This document shows, in pieces, positions 54,627-63,372 of a DNA stretch of 64,000 nt. The notes under the pieces were generated by a model, which was not told where the DNA came from, did no database searches, and saw only the letters and a list, made by a program, of their open reading frames with translations. Every line of letters starts with the position of its first letter. The stretch's first letter is position 1. The stretch covers positions 39,328 through 103,327 of the forward strand of contig DKPN01000067.1 in NCBI GenBank assembly GCA_002471195.1, written 5' to 3'. Source of the DNA: Bacteroides sp. UBA7333. Its GTDB lineage: Bacteria; Bacteroidota; Bacteroidia; Bacteroidales; Bacteroidaceae. The position numbers were made by a program, and so were the translations under genes.

Positions 54627-55952
54627 TTAGAATGAATATTGTGCCATTACGTTAATACGATTTGCATGTCGAGTCGAATTATCAAGGAATCCTGTACGCC
54701 ATCCTCTTAAGTATTCAGCACCAAATTGTATGTTAGGAGTAAAGTTCCAGAATATATTTGCAACCAGATATTGGCTATAACGGAAGAAATCAGAATTATT
54801 TACAGGCCATCCATTTTGTGAATATAAGCGAGTTGCACTATATGTACTGCTCATAAATACTTTAGGAGAAATGTTATATTGTAAGCCAGCATACCAACCC
54901 ATCATTGGGAGCGTTTGCATTTTACTAGTGTTTTCTGGATTAGGCACTAAGTCAACACTTTGATTAGCAAGTGCATTAAACATTTCACTAATACCTTTGC
55001 CATAATTCGCTTGTCCCATGAATTGTAGTTTTGGTGTAATTGCTAACGTTGTAGATAATTGTACACCCCAACCTATTTGTGATTTCGCTGAAATATCTCC
55101 ATGGCTATTATAGCTATCATAAGTCATACTGCGAATCACCCCAGCAGCTCTAACTTGGCTATTTGTTCCCCAACTATATTCGGCATCTAATACAAAATTA
55201 GGCATACGTTGTGCACTCGATTTTACAGCATTCATTTGTTGGGTAAATGAAGGATATGTAGCATTTACTGTTGGAGCTTCCACTGCAATACCGAAATTCC
55301 AATTTTTTAGTTTTGTATAGTTATATGCAAATTGGGTAGCATAATAGAACATTGCTCCACTAGGTCCGGCATAATCAATAGTCGTAGGTATAGCAGCTAA
55401 ATCCATAAAGTTACCATAGCTATATCCAAAAGTAAAACCACAGAACTGTGCATAGGCATTAATCAATTGAAATGTATTATTATCACCTCTAAAATTACCA
55501 GATGTATACACGATGAAGTCTCCTAGTCGTTTGGTTCTGCCTACCATTTTTAAGAATATAGTCGAAGTGGTAATATCCATCTGAAATTGATTTTTAACAC
55601 CTGTAATTCCTTTTTCGGGTATAAATGATGGGAAAAAGTCGATGTTTTTCACTATCCCTCCAAAATCATACTCGGCAACAGCCTGCACTGTTGCACCGAT
55701 ACCTAAAGCAAATTTACCTTTTCTATCGGTAAGTAGAAAGCGAGGTGCTCCCGGTTCTCTGAAATACGGAGGTCTAGTATCATGCATGATTTTCACTATA
55801 TCGTCTCCTGCTTTATCTCTCGATACAAAAACAACCGCATTCGGCTCTTCGTCTTCTATTACAACCTTACTTTGGGCATTTGATACAATTGGAAAAAGCC
55901 CAAAACTAAGTAGCATTGCTACAGATTTAAGTACTGTTCTCATAATAACCAT
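54627..55952 (-). CDS. Outer membrane porin, DcaP/OprP-like
   Basis: 441 residues with a signal peptide (SVAMLLSFGLFPIVSNAQ). The mature part is rich in alternating beta-strand pattern and aromatic girdles, and ends IMAQYSF, with the C-terminal Phe of outer membrane barrels. The stretch RFLLTDRKGKFALGIGATVQ is like the first strand of the DcaP or phosphate-selective porin group. The second in-frame ATG (MRTVLKS) may be the start. Substrate unknown. Confidence 0.65.
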   Translation of the reverse strand: MVIMRTVLKSVAMLLSFGLFPIVSNAQSKVVIEDEEPNAVVFVSRDKAGDDIVKIMHDTRPPYFREPGAPRFLLTDRKGKFALGIGATVQAVAEYDFGGIVKNIDFFPSFIPEKGITGVKNQFQMDITTSTIFLKMVGRTKRLGDFIVYTSGNFRGDNNTFQLINAYAQFCGFTFGYSYGNFMDLAAIPTTIDYAGPSGAMFYYATQFAYNYTKLKNWNFGIAVEAPTVNATYPSFTQQMNAVKSSAQRMPNFVLDAEYSWGTNSQVRAAGVIRSMTYDSYNSHGDISAKSQIGWGVQLSTTLAITPKLQFMGQANYGKGISEMFNALANQSVDLVPNPENTSKMQTLPMMGWYAGLQYNISPKVFMSSTYSATRLYSQNGWPVNNSDFFRYSQYLVANIFWNFTPNIQFGAEYLRGWRTGFLDNSTRHANRINVMAQYSF

Positions 55953-56083
55953 TTTTTAATATATGAATGATAATTCAACAATAAAAATCTAAAATGGTTG
56001 TGTAAAGTGCTCTATTTTATTTAATAAAGTTGTAATCTGTTTAATATGTATGAATTTTCGACCATATATAGGGGATAATACAT

Positions 56084-56091
56084 TAAATTTG
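56084..56091 (+). promoter_or_regulatory. -7 box of the queuosine transporter-queC unit
   Basis: TAAATTTG fits TAnnTTTG; a start from here puts the riboswitch-like element about 40 bases into the leader. Confidence 0.55.
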
Positions 56092-56138
56092 CACCATCAA
56101 TTTTAACAATAATAACATGTGATGCCGTGAATAGCGGT

Positions 56139-56172
56139 CGTGTATTCTAGAACACCACGTAAAAAACAGGAT
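56139..56172 (+). promoter_or_regulatory. preQ1-I-like riboswitch
   Basis: Stem CGTG (56139-56142) / CACG (56156-56159) encloses a loop with TTCTAG and ACACC, and is followed by an A-rich tail TAAAAAACAGG. The loop TTCTAG..ACACC and the tail TAAAAAAC closely match the known Bacillus preQ1-I element. The loop ATTCT can pair with AGGAT of the tail to form the H-type pseudoknot, hiding an AGG just before the ATG at 56174. It lies before a queuosine-precursor transporter and queC, the expected targets; control of translation is likely. Confidence 0.75.
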
Positions 56173-56173
56173 T

Positions 56174-56857
56174 ATGAAAGAAAAAGTTTCTGTACCCTTC
56201 ATGCTGCTTGGCATACTCTTTAATGTATGTTTAATTGCAGCCAACCTTCTCGAAACCAAACTTATTCAAGTAGGCAGTATTACTATTACAGCCGGTTTGT
56301 TAGTGTTTCCAGTCTCTTACATTATTAACGACTGCATTGCAGAAGTGTGGGGATTCAAAAAAGCTCGTCTTATTATTTGGAGTGGCTTCGCTATGAATTT
56401 CTTCGTAGTAGCACTCGGTTTAACGGCAGTTGCCATTCCGGCTGCACCCTTTTGGGAAGGCGGCGATCATTTCAATTTTGTTTTTGGAATGGCTCCACGA
56501 ATCGTTTGTGCTAGTTTATTGGCCTTTTTGGCAGGTTCATTTCTCAATGCTTATGTTATGAGTAAGATGAAAATTGCTTCGAAAGGCAAAAACTTCTCTG
56601 CCCGTGCTGTGCTCTCTACTGTCGTAGGAGAAACTGCCGATTCCATTATCTTTTTCCCAATAGCATTTGCCGGAATTGTTCCGGTGCGCGAACTATTGAT
56701 GTTGATGGGTGTACAAATTCTATTAAAAACATTGTACGAAATTATTATTCTTCCCGTCACCATCAAAGTGGTGGGCTATATTAAAAGAGTAGAGAATATC
56801 GATGTATATGATGAGAATATATCGTACAATATTTTAAAAGTAAAAGATATAGCGTAA
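56174..56857 (+). CDS. Queuosine precursor transporter (YhhQ family)
   Basis: 227 residues with about six membrane segments in the inner membrane. The stretch FPVSYIINDCIAEVWGFKKA is diagnostic of the YhhQ/QPTR family, known in E. coli to import preQ0 and preQ1. It is preceded by a preQ1-I-like element and overlaps queC by one base (TAATG), so uptake and synthesis of the precursor are under one control. Confidence 0.92.
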   Translation: MKEKVSVPFMLLGILFNVCLIAANLLETKLIQVGSITITAGLLVFPVSYIINDCIAEVWGFKKARLIIWSGFAMNFFVVALGLTAVAIPAAPFWEGGDHFNFVFGMAPRIVCASLLAFLAGSFLNAYVMSKMKIASKGKNFSARAVLSTVVGETADSIIFFPIAFAGIVPVRELLMLMGVQILLKTLYEIIILPVTIKVVGYIKRVENIDVYDENISYNILKVKDIA

Positions 56858-57534
56858 TGAATAACGAAAAAGCGTTAATCGTTTTTAGTGGTGGACAAGA
56901 TTCTACCACTTGCTTATTTTGGGCCAAACGTCAATTTAAGGAGGTTGTGGCTTTGAGCTTCATTTATGGCCAAAAACATCAACAAGAGGTAGAATTAGCA
57001 CGCCAAATAGCTTCGGATGCCAATGTTGAATTTCATGTGATGGATGTATCGTTTATCGCCTCTTTAGGAAGAAACTCTTTGACAGATACAACTATGGTGA
57101 TGGATGCAGAAAAACCCGATTCTCGTTTGCCCAATACTTTTGTGCCCGGTCGTAATCTCTTTTTTCTGAGCATAGCAGCTGTATTTGCTCGCGAAAATGA
57201 TATCAATCATTTAGTGACCGGTGTTTCACAAACCGATTTTAGCGGATATCCCGACTGTAGAGATGAATTTATCAAATCGCTCAATGTAACTTTGAATTTA
57301 GCGATGGAGCATCCGTTTGTGATTCATACTCCATTAATGTGGATTGATAAAGCACAGACTTGGGCTTTGGCCGATCAATTAGGAGTGCTTGATATCATTA
57401 GAAATCAAACACTAACCTGCTATAATGGTATGATAGGTGATGGGTGTGGACATTGTCCGGCATGCAAACTGCGCAACGATGGGTTACAGCGTTATTTTTC
57501 GCTTGTCGATAAAGATGATGCATATAAAAAATAA
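56857..57534 (+). CDS. queC: 7-cyano-7-deazaguanine synthase
   Basis: Makes preQ0 from 7-carboxy-7-deazaguanine with ATP and ammonia. 225 residues. The PP-loop motif is VFSGGQDSTTCLFWA (about residue 9), and the zinc site has Cys in GDGCGHCPACKLR plus one more cysteine just before. queD and queE are not in this window. Confidence 0.97.
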   Translation: MNNEKALIVFSGGQDSTTCLFWAKRQFKEVVALSFIYGQKHQQEVELARQIASDANVEFHVMDVSFIASLGRNSLTDTTMVMDAEKPDSRLPNTFVPGRNLFFLSIAAVFARENDINHLVTGVSQTDFSGYPDCRDEFIKSLNVTLNLAMEHPFVIHTPLMWIDKAQTWALADQLGVLDIIRNQTLTCYNGMIGDGCGHCPACKLRNDGLQRYFSLVDKDDAYKK

Positions 57535-57560
57535 GTTAGCAGTAAAATGAATCCTATAAA

Positions 57561-57598
57561 AAAAGGAGCGTACTCATCTGTAGGGTATGCTCCTTTTG
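57561..57598. terminator. Terminator after queC
   Basis: AAAAGGAGCGTAC (57561-57573) and GTATGCTCCTTTT (57585-57597) pair with one wobble around an 11-base loop. It lies between queC and a converging small gene and can serve both. Confidence 0.8.
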
Positions 57599-57618
57599 GT
57601 AATAAATCAATCTTACAT

Positions 57619-57876
57619 CTATTGGTTGGCCCATTGATGTATTACTTCACTTTTCACATTCACACCATACTCTTCGGCTTTGCGAAGAATGTTGCGAGCC
57701 AATTCAGCTTTTCTATCTTCGGGTGCATATCTAAAATAGGCCTCTGCCGCACGCACATGTGTTGCGTCGGGCATAGGAAACTCTCTCAAATCGGGCAATC
57801 CATATTCCGAATCGGGCAATTCTCTTTTTTCTTCTGCGTTGAGGCGATCGGCTCCCGGGTGACTCATTCTTTTCAT
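57619..57876 (-). CDS. Small conserved protein of unknown function
   Basis: 85 residues, soluble. It contains YGLPDLREFPMPDATHVRAA followed by a YF aromatic pair and PEDRKAELARNILRKAEEYGV; a motif of this kind, P-L/M-P-D/N-x-x-H-V-x-x-A with a following helix, occurs in small bacterial and phage-encoded proteins of unknown role. The opposite-strand 131-residue frame over the same bases begins inside the terminator and lacks any family pattern, so the minus strand is preferred. Start at 57876 or the ATG three codons later. Confidence 0.65.
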   Translation of the reverse strand: MKRMSHPGADRLNAEEKRELPDSEYGLPDLREFPMPDATHVRAAEAYFRYAPEDRKAELARNILRKAEEYGVNVKSEVIHQWANQ

Positions 57877-57978
57877 CTTTATATAGTTTTTTGTTTTTTA
57901 TATAACAAACTAAGTGGTAAAAATGATTGTTTTATATCGTAATATATTGTGTTGAAAATGAGTTGTTTGGTAAGTCCG
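57877..57978. other. Divergent intergenic region, no recognised feature
   Basis: First part of the 358-base gap between the small minus-strand gene and fumarase. A/T-rich, no promoter box, hairpin or gene recognised here. Confidence 0.5.
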
Positions 57979-58066
57979 CTGATTTATCACGCTATTTCCG
58001 CCCATTTAGCATGGTAAAACCACTGATCTACCATGCTGTATATGAGTAGGCTAATGGATCATGAAT
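57979..58066. repeat. 22-bp-periodic array of CATG-centred degenerate repeats
   Basis: Cores CACG (57988), CATG (58010), CATG (58032) and CATG (58060) are 22, 22 and 28 bases apart. The stretches CTGATTTATCACGCT (57979-57993) and CTGATCTACCATGCT (58023-58037) are direct repeats 44 bases apart, and AGCATGGTA (58008-58016) with TACCATGCT (58029-58037) is a perfect inverted repeat. The string ATCTACCATG is shared with the array inside the hut operon at 28992-29001. It lies about 120-200 bases before the fumarase promoter. Confidence 0.7.
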
Positions 58067-58181
58067 TTTGCATCGTGTAATCATTTAATAAATATGTTTG
58101 TGCACTGTTTTGTAAGCAACAAATGTGTAATTAAAAACACTTTTAAACGATTATATTTCCGTGCCTTACACAATTAATTTA

Positions 58182-58189
58182 TATCTTTG
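58182..58189 (+). promoter_or_regulatory. -7 box of the fumarase gene
   Basis: TATCTTTG is a perfect TAnnTTTG, 45 bases before the fumarase ATG. A TTTC at 58156-58159 is a weak -33 candidate at slightly long spacing. Confidence 0.6.
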
Positions 58190-58234
58190 ACGAAATAATT
58201 AATTCTTATTACGTAATAAAATAATAAATAGATT

Positions 58235-59884
58235 ATGGCATTACCTCCGTTTAAATACGAACCCATGTTTCAATTGGGAGAAGATAAAACCAAGTATTAT
58301 TTGCTATCTGATAAATATGTATCGGTAAGCGAATTTGATGGTAAACCCATTTTGAAAATTGCCAAAGGTGCATTAGAGTTGATGACTCAAACTGCATTTC
58401 GTGATGTGTCGTTTATGCTTCGTCGCGAGCACAACGAGCAAGTTGCAAAAATTCTTCGCGATCCTGAAGCGAGCGATAACGATAAATATGTAGCGCTTAC
58501 AATGCTTCGCAATGCCGAAGTAGCGGCTAAAGGTCAATTGCCTTTCTGTCAAGATACCGGAACTGCAATTATTCATGGCGAAAAAGGTCAACAAGTTTGG
58601 ACCGGCTTTGACGATGAAGAAGAGATAGCACATGGTGTTTACAATACCTATACGCAAGAAAATCTTCGTTATTCGCAAAATGCCCCTTTAAATATGTATG
58701 ATGAGGTAAATACTAAATGTAACTTACCTGCTCAAATTGATATTGAAGCTACACACGGCATGGAATACAAATTTCTTTGTGTTGCCAAAGGTGGTGGCTC
58801 TGCCAACAAAACATACCTTTTTCAAGAAACCAAAGCTATTTTGAACCCGACGACATTGGTTCCTTATTTGGTTGAAAAAATGAAAACATTGGGTACAGCG
58901 GCTTGCCCTCCTTACCATGTGGCATTTGTGATTGGTGGTACTTCGGCCGAAAAAAATCTATTAACCGTTAAATTGGCTTCCACTCATTATTACGATGAAT
59001 TGCCAACTACTGGCGACGAAACGGGTCGTGCATTCCGCGATATCGAACTTGAAAAAGAGGTATTAAAAGCGGCGCAATGCATTGGCTTAGGTGCACAGTT
59101 TGGTGGTAAATATTTTGCTCACGATATCCGTATTGTTCGTTTGCCTCGTCATGGTGCGTCATGTCCGGTAGGTATGGGCGTATCTTGCTCGGCCGATCGT
59201 AATATCAAATGCAAAATCAATAAAGATGGTATTTGGATTGAACAAATGGATGCGCATCCAGCAGAATTGATTCCTGAAGAGTTGCGTACACAAGGTGAAG
59301 GCGATGTAGTAAAAGTTGACTTGAACCAACCGATGACCGAAATATTGAAAGAGTTGACGAAATATCCTGTTTCAACTCGTCTTTCATTGAATGGTACTAT
59401 TATAGTAGGTCGCGACATTGCGCATGCAAAATTGAAAGAGATTCTTGATCGTGGCGAGGAACTTCCACAATATATCAAAGATCATCCTATCTACTATGCC
59501 GGCCCTGCAAAAACTCCAGAAGGCATGCCTTGTGGATCGATGGGTCCTACAACAGCAGGACGTATGGATAGCTATGTAGATCTATTCCAAAGTCATGGCG
59601 GTAGCTTAATTATGTTGGCAAAAGGTAACCGTAGCCAACAAGTTACTGACGCTTGTCATAAACACGGTGGCTTCTACTTAGGCTCAATTGGTGGCCCAGC
59701 GGCAATTCTTGCTCAAAACAATATTAAGCACATTGAATGTGTGGCATATCCCGAACTTGGAATGGAAGCTATTTGGAAAATCGAGGTAGTTGATTTCCCT
59801 GCATTCATCTTGGTTGATGATAAAGGAAACGATTTCTTCAAACAAATCAAACCACGTTGCCCGGTTGATAGCTGCAATAAATAA
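58235..59884 (+). CDS. Fumarate hydratase class I, iron-sulphur type
   Basis: Reversible hydration of fumarate to malate in central metabolism. 549 residues, two-domain (alpha plus beta) class I enzyme with an oxygen-sensitive 4Fe-4S cluster. The N-terminal cysteine in LPFCQDTGTAIIHG (about residue 106) and later GASCPVGMGVSCSADRNIK carry the cluster cysteines. The beta part has CGSMGPTTAGRMDSYVDLF and QSHGGSLIMLAKGNRS. Single-gene transcript with its own terminator. Confidence 0.96.
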   Translation: MALPPFKYEPMFQLGEDKTKYYLLSDKYVSVSEFDGKPILKIAKGALELMTQTAFRDVSFMLRREHNEQVAKILRDPEASDNDKYVALTMLRNAEVAAKGQLPFCQDTGTAIIHGEKGQQVWTGFDDEEEIAHGVYNTYTQENLRYSQNAPLNMYDEVNTKCNLPAQIDIEATHGMEYKFLCVAKGGGSANKTYLFQETKAILNPTTLVPYLVEKMKTLGTAACPPYHVAFVIGGTSAEKNLLTVKLASTHYYDELPTTGDETGRAFRDIELEKEVLKAAQCIGLGAQFGGKYFAHDIRIVRLPRHGASCPVGMGVSCSADRNIKCKINKDGIWIEQMDAHPAELIPEELRTQGEGDVVKVDLNQPMTEILKELTKYPVSTRLSLNGTIIVGRDIAHAKLKEILDRGEELPQYIKDHPIYYAGPAKTPEGMPCGSMGPTTAGRMDSYVDLFQSHGGSLIMLAKGNRSQQVTDACHKHGGFYLGSIGGPAAILAQNNIKHIECVAYPELGMEAIWKIEVVDFPAFILVDDKGNDFFKQIKPRCPVDSCNK

Positions 59885-59918
59885 TCGAAATATCGCATAG
59901 CCGTATTCAAATAAATTT

Positions 59919-59973
59919 CACGGATTCCAATATAGTATAATACTTACAAAATGATTGGAATCCGTGTTTTTTT
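59919..59973 (+). terminator. Terminator of the fumarase gene
   Basis: CACGGATTCCAAT (59919-59931) and ATTGGAATCCGTG (59954-59966) form a perfect 13-bp stem with a 22-base loop, followed by a run of Ts. Confidence 0.9.
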
Positions 59974-60091
59974 ATATTTTATACTATCACATGCAATGAC
60001 TTATATTATGATTCGTCGCTTATTGAATATTTTTTTGAATATTCGATATAAGTTTTAATGTGAAAATGTAAAATAAGCTTTCATTCTGTTT

Positions 60092-60122
60092 TTTGATTAG
60101 ATGCATAGTTTTTGTATCTTCG
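60092..60122 (+). promoter_or_regulatory. Promoter of the fucosidase gene
   Basis: TTTG (60092-60095) and TATCTTCG (60115-60122) are 19 bases apart, a good Bacteroidetes promoter with one change in the -7 box. It puts the transcript start downstream of the ATG at 60101, so that start is excluded. Confidence 0.65.
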
Positions 60123-60154
60123 CACTTTCTCAAATTAATCAACTTATTTATACC

Positions 60155-62227
60155 ATGAAAAGAAGAACACTTTTATTGGGAACCATTGGAGCAATGACAT
60201 TGTTATCCGTTGGCTGTCAAAATGTTCCGGCACCTGAACCGGTTTATCCTCTTCCTACACAAGCCCAAGTAAATTGGCAAAAGATGGAGACATATGCATT
60301 TGTGCATTTTGGTCTCAACACATTCAATAATATGGAGTGGGGCTTTGGCGATACTCCCGAATCAACATTCGATCCAACCGATTTGAATGTTGGACAATGG
60401 GTAGAAACGCTTAAAAATGCAGGCATGAAAGGAATCATAATCACAGTGAAACATCATGATGGATTCTGTTTATGGCCGACTAAAAATGGCGATTATAGTG
60501 TTAAAAACTCTCCTGTGCAAAATGGACAATCAGATCTAGTTAGAGATCTTGTTGAAGCTTGCAAAAAAGAAGATTTGAAAATCGGTATTTATATCTCGCC
60601 ATGGGATCGTAATCATGCTAAATATGGCGAAAAAGAATATGTCGATTATTTTCAGTCAACTATCAAAGAAATGGTAGAAGATTATTGTGCAGCCAATGGT
60701 GTTGAACTATTCGAATTCTGGTTCGATGGCGCTAATGGTGGCGATGGATATTATGGCGGTGAACGTGGTGTACGCAACATTAATCCTACCGAATATTATC
60801 GTTATGAAGAGGCTGCCAATACGATTCATTCAAAATTTCCTGATGCAATGATTTTCGGTGGTACTGTTCCTACTATTCGTTGGATAGGAAACGAACATGG
60901 CTATGCCGGACAAACCAATTGGGCGATGTGGGGAAAAGGCTTACCTGAATCACGCAAACTTGAAAATGGAGATATCAACGGCCCCGACTGGTTGCCCGGA
61001 GAAGTCGATGTATCAGTACGCCCGGGATGGTTCTATCATACACGCGAAGATCACCAACTTCGCTCATTATCTACCCTTGTCGATTATTACTATCAAAGTG
61101 TAGGACGTAATGCTAACCTATTATTAAATTTCCCTATTAATCATGCGGGAAGAATTCCAACTTCCGATTCGATCAGAATTATGGAATGGAAAAAAACGCT
61201 TGATCGTCAATTTGCCAACGATTTGGCTGCAAAAGCAAAATTCTCGGCAACAAATGAACGAGGTAGAGGATACCAAGCAGCTAAGGTGAATGATGGTAAT
61301 TGGGATACTTATTGGGCTACTCAAGATGGAGTTACTACAGGTGATATTATTGCATCGTTTGATGCTCCAACAGAATTTAATACAGTACTTCTTCAAGAAT
61401 ATATCCCTCTAGGACAACGTATCAAATCATTTACGATAGAATATAAGAATGATAAAAACGAGTTTGTTCCGGTCGCTTCGAAAGATACAATGTCGACTGT
61501 AGGATACAAACGATTGATTCGTTTTGATAATGTAACAACTAAAGAACTTAAAATTTCATTTACGGATAGTCGTGGTGTTCCTTGTATTAATAATATTAGT
61601 ATATATTCTGCACCGGCAGTATTGGATGTACCCAAAATTGTTCGCAGTGCCGATGGTAAAGTAAATATTAATAGTGCTAAAGGTACGGTAGTATATTATA
61701 CGATCGATGGTACTGAACCTACAACCGCTTCATTGCCATTTTCAGCTCCATTTGAGTTTGCCCAAAAGGGTATCATCAAAGCGGTTGCTTATGATCCTAC
61801 CACAAATGAACCATCTCCCGTGGGTACTCAATTATTCGATATTGTTCAAGCTCCTTTTGAGATAATGAAACCTATTGCCGACAAGGGCAATAAGCATGCT
61901 TTCGATGGAAATCCTTCTACAAGTTATTATTTGCCTAAAGGCACTAACTCGTTGACTTTCTCTCTTGGAGGTAAATATAATATTTGTGGACTAGAGTATA
62001 CTCCTGACCAAAACCGATGGGGTGCCGGCCCTATTCATCGTTATAAAATATATATCGACAATAAGTTTATAAAAGAGGGTGAGTTTTCTAATATTAAGCA
62101 AAATCCGATTAAACAATATATTGAGTTTCCTCAAACTGAAGGTTCAAATATAACTGTAGAGGTGCTTCGAATAGCCGATGATACAAATCGTGCATCCTTT
62201 GCCGAACTATCTGTGATTACGGAATAA
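60155..62227 (+). CDS. Alpha-L-fucosidase (GH29), surface or periplasmic lipoprotein
   Basis: 690 residues from the ATG at 60155. A lipoprotein-type signal (TLLLGTIGAMTLLSVGC) starts it. The GH29 domain (about residues 30-350) shows YAFVHFGLNTFNNMEWGFG, TVKHHDGFCLWPTKNGDYSV and the catalytic-region Asp in FEFWFDGANGGDGYYGG. Then come a discoidin-like F5/8 type C domain (about 365-500), a short chitobiase C-terminal-like part (VVYYTIDGTEPTTAS, about 515-570) and a second F5/8-like part to the end. The sequence looks closest to the GH29-B group, which acts on alpha-1,3/1,4 fucose next to galactose. It fits with the sialidase as a mucin- or Lewis-glycan forager. Confidence 0.9.
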   Translation: MKRRTLLLGTIGAMTLLSVGCQNVPAPEPVYPLPTQAQVNWQKMETYAFVHFGLNTFNNMEWGFGDTPESTFDPTDLNVGQWVETLKNAGMKGIIITVKHHDGFCLWPTKNGDYSVKNSPVQNGQSDLVRDLVEACKKEDLKIGIYISPWDRNHAKYGEKEYVDYFQSTIKEMVEDYCAANGVELFEFWFDGANGGDGYYGGERGVRNINPTEYYRYEEAANTIHSKFPDAMIFGGTVPTIRWIGNEHGYAGQTNWAMWGKGLPESRKLENGDINGPDWLPGEVDVSVRPGWFYHTREDHQLRSLSTLVDYYYQSVGRNANLLLNFPINHAGRIPTSDSIRIMEWKKTLDRQFANDLAAKAKFSATNERGRGYQAAKVNDGNWDTYWATQDGVTTGDIIASFDAPTEFNTVLLQEYIPLGQRIKSFTIEYKNDKNEFVPVASKDTMSTVGYKRLIRFDNVTTKELKISFTDSRGVPCINNISIYSAPAVLDVPKIVRSADGKVNINSAKGTVVYYTIDGTEPTTASLPFSAPFEFAQKGIIKAVAYDPTTNEPSPVGTQLFDIVQAPFEIMKPIADKGNKHAFDGNPSTSYYLPKGTNSLTFSLGGKYNICGLEYTPDQNRWGAGPIHRYKIYIDNKFIKEGEFSNIKQNPIKQYIEFPQTEGSNITVEVLRIADDTNRASFAELSVITE

Positions 62228-62255
62228 ACTTACTGCAATTAATATCGGTTCTTAT

Positions 62256-62294
62256 AAAAAAAGTCTGTCTAAAAACTTAGACAGACTTTTTTTA
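62256..62294. terminator. Bidirectional terminator between the fucosidase and rsgA genes
   Basis: AAAAAAAGTCTGTCTAA (62256-62272) and TTAGACAGACTTTTTTT (62277-62293) form a perfect 17-bp stem with a 4-base loop. Confidence 0.95.
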
Positions 62295-62308
62295 TGAAAT
62301 ATGTTTGA

Positions 62309-63241
62309 TTAATGAGCAGCACGATATTTTCCTTCCTCTTTATCATCGAGCATACTTAAATATGAGTTGTATCTAGATTCACTGATATGATGTTCTTTTA
62401 CCGCTTCGAGAACAGCACACCCCGGCTCTTTACGGTGGGTGCAATTATTATATTTGCAACTGTGTGATACCTTGAAAATATCAGGGAAGTAGTGACCGAT
62501 TTCCTCAATTTCCATATCGAAAGTACCAAATCCTTTAATGCCCGGTGTGTCAATAATATACCCATTTCCTTCGATAGCAAACATTTCAGAATAAGTAGTC
62601 GTATGCATTCCTTTTTTATGATAGGTAGATATTTCGGCTGTTTTTACATTTAATCCCGGAAGTAAGGCATTGATCAATGTTGATTTCCCTACGCCCGAAT
62701 GGCCCGAAAAAAGTGTAACACGTCCGTTCAATTCATTTCTTACTTCTTCGATCCCGGTACCCTCTTTTGCCGATACTTTAAAGCATGGGTAGCCAATATA
62801 GGTATAAAGACTAATTAAGCAGTCGAGATAACTTAAATCATCTTCATTATAGGCATCTATTTTATTGAAAATGATTTTTACAGGTACACGGTATGCTTCG
62901 GCCGAAGCTAAAAATCTATCGATAAATGTTGTAGAGGTTTCAGGATAGTTTACAGTGACTACTAGGAGGCACTGATCAAGATTCGATCCTAATATATGTG
63001 ATTGTTTTGAGAGATTAGAAGAGCGTCGCACAATATAATTTTTGCGATCTTCAATATTAGTAATCAGTGCAGTACCTTCGGCATTGATAGTGATGTCCAC
63101 ATAATCGCCCACCGTTATCGGGTTGGTGCTTTTAATACCTTTCAGTCTGAAATTACCTTTGATTTTCGAATCAATTAATCGGCCATCTTCGGTTTTTACT
63201 TGATACCAACTGCCTGTGTTTTTTATTACTAATCCTCTCAT
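62309..63241 (-). CDS. rsgA: Ribosome small subunit GTPase RsgA
   Basis: 310 residues, late 30S maturation factor. The GTPase is circularly permuted: NKID (IIFNKIDAYN) comes before the P-loop (FSGHSGVGKSTLINALLPG) and the DTPGIKGFG motif. An N-terminal OB fold and a C-terminal zinc knuckle (CKYNNCTHRKEPGCAV) complete the family plan. Downstream of frr on the same strand with a hairpin between them. Confidence 0.96.
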   Translation of the reverse strand: MRGLVIKNTGSWYQVKTEDGRLIDSKIKGNFRLKGIKSTNPITVGDYVDITINAEGTALITNIEDRKNYIVRRSSNLSKQSHILGSNLDQCLLVVTVNYPETSTTFIDRFLASAEAYRVPVKIIFNKIDAYNEDDLSYLDCLISLYTYIGYPCFKVSAKEGTGIEEVRNELNGRVTLFSGHSGVGKSTLINALLPGLNVKTAEISTYHKKGMHTTTYSEMFAIEGNGYIIDTPGIKGFGTFDMEIEEIGHYFPDIFKVSHSCKYNNCTHRKEPGCAVLEAVKEHHISESRYNSYLSMLDDKEEGKYRAAH

Positions 63242-63277
63242 TGAATTCTTGTTTTCTTTTTTTAGTCAATAAACAAA

Positions 63278-63337
63278 CACGAACTATACGGATACTAATG
63301 CTTAGTAAAGCAATAAACAATATCCGTGTAATTCGTG
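63278..63337. terminator. Terminator-like hairpin between frr and rsgA
   Basis: CACGAA (63278-63283) pairs with TTCGTG (63332-63337) and ACGGATA with TATCCGT inside, with a few mismatches between. T-rich flanks on both sides. It probably ends the frr transcript. Confidence 0.6.
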
Positions 63338-63372
63338 TTTATCAATAAAAAACTATGTTTGTTAAGCAATGC

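Noticed and set aside
57547..57942. 131-residue plus-strand frame after queC
   Set aside because: It starts next to a terminator hairpin, runs across it and is antisense to the small conserved protein, which has a recognisable motif.
60101..60154. Upstream ATG of the fucosidase gene
   Set aside because: It precedes the -7 box, and the signal peptide with lipobox begins at the ATG at 60155.
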